From CAVQDV01 sp963711375 (GTDB lineage: Bacteria > Pseudomonadota > Gammaproteobacteria > Coxiellales > Coxiellaceae): DNA of 64,000 bases. The stretch spans positions 310,001 to 374,000 of the forward strand of contig CAVQDV010000005.1 in assembly GCA_963711375.1 (NCBI GenBank). The letters run 5' to 3'. Position 1 is the stretch's first letter, and each line of letters starts with the position of its first letter. Below the pieces are notes generated by a model. The model was not told the DNA's origin, ran no database searches, and worked only from the letters and a program-made list of their open reading frames with translations. Made by a program: the position numbers and the translations under genes. Positions 60,295 through 64,000 of this stretch are shown in pieces.

Positions 60295-61723
60295 ATGGAT
60301 TGAAAAATGAGGGATTGCTACCATCTCCAGGCTCAACTTTCTTATCCTCTAGTTTCTTCTCTAGCATTGCGATGAGTTTATTCTGCTCTTCTATTATATT
60401 TTGTTGCAGAAAAAATTTATTAAGCAGCTTTGCCTTATCTTTCTGAGACTTCTCCTCCAATTTATAAATGTTCTGATGCGAAAGATTTATCATTTGTTGC
60501 AGTTGCTGTTCACTCTTTTGACTAATCGCTAATTCGGCCCGAGAGGCAAAAACTTCACTTTCAATATTTTTGACCAACAACTCAAATATCTCTTTCTTTC
60601 CACTGCATTTCACCAGAAATCGGACGAGACTTTTTGGCTTAATTCCATAAGTGAGCAAGAGACGAATCCTCTCTAATTTTTCATTGATAATAAGGTTTGT
60701 AAACAAGGCGTCAACATCCAGATTTTTTGAAAATATCCTCGGAAAAACTAAACAATTTTTCAAAATATAGAGCGGCGCTGTCTCATGAAAATTATTGATT
60801 GATTCATATTCCAGCTTCACTAAGAAAGTAAAGAACCCTTCTTCTTTCAAGGAGCAAGAGCTTAATATCCCGGCATCAATTACCGCTTTGCTCTTTTCTT
60901 TGGAATAATCTTTTTTAATCCGATTATAGGCGTGCTGAAGAATATGTTCCAAGGGATATTGAGATTTAAAATATAAGAGCAAGACTTCATCAGAATTACG
61001 GCTAAGAAGCAGCATAGTGACTAATCTAACAACACAGAGTCGACCCACCGACTGTTCATGTTTAAATAGTTCAAAAAGCATAGTCTCACAAGCGACGCCT
61101 GTTATTTTTTCAGCCAAAATGATTTTTATGAGAATAAATTCATACATTAAATTCAAGGTATTCGTTGTTGGCTTACTCACTTCGAATACAGGGAAAAAAA
61201 ATTCCTTCTCATTTCGGTTTAGAGGGCTCAGAGCATAAAGTCCAAAAAAATATTCTTTTGTTTGTACCGTATCAACACAAGTAGTTTTTTTGAATTGGCT
61301 ATCGTAGCGAAACTGATTATGAGAGCTATCAATAAACATCACATCACCCCAATTAACCCCATTTTTATTTGCACATTTGAGCAAACCTTGTTCTAATTTC
61401 TGCTCCTGGTTATCAGTAATAAAAATTGTATTTTCATCAATATATTTTCCCAAGCCTTTTTCAACATCGAGAATCAATTTCCAAGTTGAGCTATCTGCAT
61501 TAAATTCTTTTCGACTGGTACAGAGACCAAAAACAGTTTTAAAACCAACGCAATAATAGTAAAAACGAATTCCTTCCATAAATGCAGTCCATTGGCCCGG
61601 CGAGCCAATCCACTCATCCTTTCCATCTGAATTTTGTCTAATCATGATATCGGAAATTTCCAACAACACGTATTTTACACTCTCAGCGCGCATAGCTAAT
61701 GCTCCTTTATCTAAATAAATCAA
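60284..61723 (-). CDS. Unrecognised coiled-coil protein, paralogue of the gene at 63116
   Basis: This 479-residue protein has three regions. Residues ~15-150 recall a degenerate HAD-like fold (YVLLEISDIMI; GLCTSRKEF; VMFIDSSHNQF) lacking the paired catalytic Asp. Residues ~200-390 are helical and align with the second paralogue (VRLVTMLLLSRNSDEV; VKLEYESINNFHETAPLYIL; NLDVDALFTNLIINEKLERI; GIKPKSLVRFL). The C-terminus is a long coiled coil (QQLQQMINLSHQNIYKLEEK; LNKFFLQQNIIEEQNKLIA) ending NPSFFNPSKN. No export signal is seen. MRAESVKYVLLE at codon 11 is an alternative start. Function unknown; possibly host-directed. Confidence 0.65.
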   Translation of the reverse strand: MIYLDKGALAMRAESVKYVLLEISDIMIRQNSDGKDEWIGSPGQWTAFMEGIRFYYYCVGFKTVFGLCTSRKEFNADSSTWKLILDVEKGLGKYIDENTIFITDNQEQKLEQGLLKCANKNGVNWGDVMFIDSSHNQFRYDSQFKKTTCVDTVQTKEYFFGLYALSPLNRNEKEFFFPVFEVSKPTTNTLNLMYEFILIKIILAEKITGVACETMLFELFKHEQSVGRLCVVRLVTMLLLSRNSDEVLLLYFKSQYPLEHILQHAYNRIKKDYSKEKSKAVIDAGILSSCSLKEEGFFTFLVKLEYESINNFHETAPLYILKNCLVFPRIFSKNLDVDALFTNLIINEKLERIRLLLTYGIKPKSLVRFLVKCSGKKEIFELLVKNIESEVFASRAELAISQKSEQQLQQMINLSHQNIYKLEEKSQKDKAKLLNKFFLQQNIIEEQNKLIAMLEKKLEDKKVEPGDGSNPSFFNPSKN

Positions 61724-61782
61724 TATAGGATAATATCATGCCATTATCAAATTTTTTTAAAGCTCCTGAATAAAAAGCTCTA

Positions 61783-62949
61783 TTAATCTACTTGCGTCGC
61801 TGCCTCTGGATAGAGATCCGGGAAATAAAACTGCAGTGCATCAAGTGGCATGCCAAATCGCACTGGTCCGAGTGGTGTGTCAGATTCTACAAGGCCTGTT
61901 TTAATTAAGCGCGATAATAATCCTTGCGCCACTCGCTCACCCAAACCCGTCATTTGTTTAAATTCGGCACGAGAAAGTGGGCCCGCGGTAAATAAATAAT
62001 GGAGGGGCAATTCTGCTTCACGCCGAATATCTTTATCTTGTTCAGATCGAAAAATAATCAGTGCTCTCAGACGATTTCGAAGCCCATCGACATTCAACAT
62101 TTTATGCATGAAATTGACTTGATCTAAGCAAACACTCAAAAAATAGTGACAAAAATCAGATAATCCTTGGTCACTCAAATTACCGCGACCATCCAGATCT
62201 CCACGTCTTGGAGCATCAGCATTTTGCAATTCGGCATAATACTGTTCTTGCGTTCGAGCGAGACCTCGGCACACAGACCATAATCCACTCGTAAAATCTC
62301 GATATAAAGCCGCCTGAGTGGCTAAACGTGCCACGCGACCATTTCCATCTAGAAATGGGTGCACCCATACCAGCCGATGATGAGCACTGGCAATTTTAAT
62401 TAATTGCTTATCCCAAGGAGCAGGTTCGCTGTAAAAATTTTCATACCGCGACAAAAAATCAGGAACACTTTGATAAGTAGGAGGAACGTGTAAACCAACT
62501 TGTACGTCCTCAGAACGAAATTCACCCGGCAGCACATCACGGTCTTCCATTGGAATTCGACTATAAAGCGCCTCGTGAATTTTACGAATGCCTTCTGCCG
62601 AAAATGGAGAAAAATCTAAGCCCTCACGAACCCAAGATTCAATTTCTTTTTCAGCTTCAATATGCGCAAGCGCGAGTCTTTGTAATTTTGCAATTTCAGG
62701 TTTGCTTGAAAAATCCATACGTAATCCTCGATCAATATTCGCAGGATGCGTGCTATGTCCCTCAATTTTGTTTGAATAATAAGAATTCATCGAGCGAAGT
62801 AGTCCAGCCAAAGTATTGGCTGTTGTGGGATGCAATTGAGTACGTAACTTTAGGGCAGACTCAATAATTTGTTGAGCTATAGAATACAAATCCTCCAAGC
62901 GTCGCTGGGGGAAAAGTGGCTCAAACTGAGATGGATCTGAGTAGCGCAT
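61783..62949 (-). CDS. Fic-domain AMP transferase with autoinhibitory motif and wHTH tail
   Basis: This 388-residue protein has the catalytic motif HPFLDGNGR at residues 197-205, the N-terminal Fic region, and a C-terminal winged-helix-like part (LSRAEFKQMTGLGERVAQGL). An upstream SNKIEG at residues 59-64 fits the (S/T)xxxE(G/N) inhibitory helix of class II Fic proteins, so activity is probably self-restrained. Fic enzymes usually transfer AMP to target proteins. Both neighbours are paralogues of an unknown family. Self-regulation or a bacterial target is more likely than secretion for this architecture. Confidence 0.88.
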   Translation of the reverse strand: MRYSDPSQFEPLFPQRRLEDLYSIAQQIIESALKLRTQLHPTTANTLAGLLRSMNSYYSNKIEGHSTHPANIDRGLRMDFSSKPEIAKLQRLALAHIEAEKEIESWVREGLDFSPFSAEGIRKIHEALYSRIPMEDRDVLPGEFRSEDVQVGLHVPPTYQSVPDFLSRYENFYSEPAPWDKQLIKIASAHHRLVWVHPFLDGNGRVARLATQAALYRDFTSGLWSVCRGLARTQEQYYAELQNADAPRRGDLDGRGNLSDQGLSDFCHYFLSVCLDQVNFMHKMLNVDGLRNRLRALIIFRSEQDKDIRREAELPLHYLFTAGPLSRAEFKQMTGLGERVAQGLLSRLIKTGLVESDTPLGPVRFGMPLDALQFYFPDLYPEAATQVD

Positions 62950-63115
62950 CTCCCTATTTTATACCGACTTTAATGCCGAGACAAATTATTCTATATCCTA
63001 TTGAAATATTTCGATTTTAATATAATAAATTCAATATAAAATCCGCTTAAAATTCCGAGTTTAATTCAGGATGAAACCCTCAAGCTTCCTAAGGAAGAAA
63101 GGATGTTTTTCCTCT

Positions 63116-64000
63116 CTACCCAAATAGGCCAACACCAGAATTACTACTCTTTATGTCTTCCTCAGGAGCAGTATCATTTTGCTGTACGAGCTTAAACAAA
63201 GTATTGATCTGCTTTTGTTGCATTTCTAGCTGCTTTTGCTGCTGATCGATTTTCTCTTCTTGCTTCTGACTCGTAGCAAGCAATGTATTGATTTGCTCCT
63301 GTTGTCTTTGGATCAATTCTTCTTGCCGCTGGTTTTTTTCTTCAAGCTGCACCACCCTCTGAGTGAAATCAGAAGGCTCATGTTTGGGAACAAGTTCTTG
63401 ATCAGCGACTTTATCTTTAGATTCTAGTAAACTTGAAACGCTTATCAATGCTGGTTCAACAAATACTTCTTTTTTAGTATATTCACCTAGCACTTTTTGA
63501 AGTTCAGGATTAAATTTAAAAGCATCCATCAATATAGAGATATTCTTTGGCTTTATTCCTTGGCCCAGGAAAAACCCAAGCTTTTCAGATTTTTTCCTTT
63601 TAATCAGATTTCCAAATAGAAGATCAATATCCAGATCGGCTACAGAAATCAGGCCGCTCTTTAATATTCTCGAAAGTTCAGCAACAGATGAGGTTTCCAC
63701 AAAAAAATAAATCGAGCCATATTCGAGATTTACAAAATTCATGAAAAGTGTCTTTACTAACTCCACAGGCATAGTCAACAGTTTTTCAAGAGCCGCTTTT
63801 ATTAACTTTTTGCTATCCACCTCTGAAAAATCCTGCTTAATCATACTAAAAATTTGAGATAGTATCTCAACGGAAAAGTATTGAACATCGAAATATACCG
63901 GAGAAAATACTTCCCAGTTTTTATGCAACATTACTGCTCCACGCCTAACCGCCACATAAGATTCAACAACAGGATAGCTTTTTTCTCGGATTGCAGAAAA
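63116..64000 (-). CDS. Unrecognised coiled-coil protein, second paralogue (5' end outside the window)
   Basis: The frame is open from the stop at 63116 to the window edge; the codons beyond 63955 (SAIREKSYPVVESYVAVRRG) continue without a stop. The alignment with the protein at 60284 also extends that far (VRLVTMLLLSRNSDEV against VRRGAVMLHKNWEV), so the real start is upstream of the window. Shared blocks: FVNLEYGSIYFFVETSSVAE, LDIDLLFGNLIKRKKSEKLG, GIKPKNISILM. The C-terminus is a Gln/Glu-rich coiled coil (QRQEELIQRQQEQINTLLA; QQQKQLEMQQKQINTLFKLV) ending GVGLFG. Function unknown. Confidence 0.65.
   Translation of the reverse strand, partial: FSAIREKSYPVVESYVAVRRGAVMLHKNWEVFSPVYFDVQYFSVEILSQIFSMIKQDFSEVDSKKLIKAALEKLLTMPVELVKTLFMNFVNLEYGSIYFFVETSSVAELSRILKSGLISVADLDIDLLFGNLIKRKKSEKLGFFLGQGIKPKNISILMDAFKFNPELQKVLGEYTKKEVFVEPALISVSSLLESKDKVADQELVPKHEPSDFTQRVVQLEEKNQRQEELIQRQQEQINTLLATSQKQEEKIDQQQKQLEMQQKQINTLFKLVQQNDTAPEEDIKSSNSGVGLFG

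Noticed and set aside
1..64000. tRNA, rRNA or CRISPR arrays
   Set aside because: No tRNA-like T-loop with acceptor stem, no rRNA sequence, and no regularly spaced short direct repeats were found by eye; the island repeats are long and irregularly spaced.

Overview
The window looks like a chromosomal segment of an AT-rich gammaproteobacterium, most likely a host-associated member of the Legionellales (Coxiella/Legionella relatives). Three things suggest this. First, the housekeeping blocks follow gammaproteobacterial gene order: rhodanese-grxC-secB-gpsA divergent from gpmI-envC-ctpA; rppH-ptsP-lgt-x-thyA; rph/xth/pyrE. Second, there are eukaryotic-like or host-directed proteins: an ankyrin protein, a giant leucine-rich-repeat protein, a Fic protein, and two paralogous coiled-coil proteins. 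Third, there are many toxin-antitoxin modules and remnants. The taxonomic call is inference; no rRNA or tRNA gene was seen.

Layout. 1-3.2 kb: the start of accA, then a two-gene, GC-richer operon that encodes the parts of a PEP-synthase/rifampicin-phosphotransferase-like enzyme in swapped order, with a cyclic-nucleotide-binding domain added. 3.3-9.5 kb: ZIP transporter, trhO, an SDR, a methyltransferase-TPR protein, trmL and a hipBA module. 9.6-16.1 kb: gpsA-secB-grxC-rhodanese and gpmI-envC-ctpA. 16.2-25.2 kb: ankyrin protein, an AAA/DUF4143 ATPase, rlmKL, then an FAD-oxidoreductase-like protein next to a hybrid histidine kinase. 25.2-30.0 kb: thyA, lgt, ptsP and rppH. 30.1-34.2 kb: nrdA and nrdB behind two NrdR-like boxes. 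Both genes are conserved end to end but are broken by seven frameshifts, and every one is a single-base insertion.

34.3-43.7 kb is a repeat-rich accessory island. It has four copies of a ~253-bp MITE-like element with terminal inverted repeats, a complete IS66 element sitting inside one of them, an IS21 remnant, a ~139-bp inverted repeat around a LuxR-type regulator, an ~83-bp direct repeat, a leaderless-looking higBA module, two other toxin-antitoxin pairs whose toxin genes are broken, a lipoprotein gene and an ATPase fragment.

43.7-50.6 kb: a PadR regulator coupled to a carotenoid oxygenase, a DUF2332 protein, a cupin, an APH(6)-type kinase, GNAT and Fic debris, a second DUF4143 ATPase and a decayed TumE/TumA-like pair. 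50.6-56.5 kb: one 1,961-residue LRR/helical-repeat protein. 56.6-60.3 kb: rph, xth, pyrE and a membrane protein. 60.3-64 kb: two paralogues of an unrecognised family on either side of a Fic protein; the second runs off the window.

The strongest leads are the all +1 frameshift cluster in nrdAB, the split phosphotransferase with a cyclic-nucleotide domain, the new MITE family and nested repeats of the island, the giant LRR protein, and the paralogue pair around the Fic gene.
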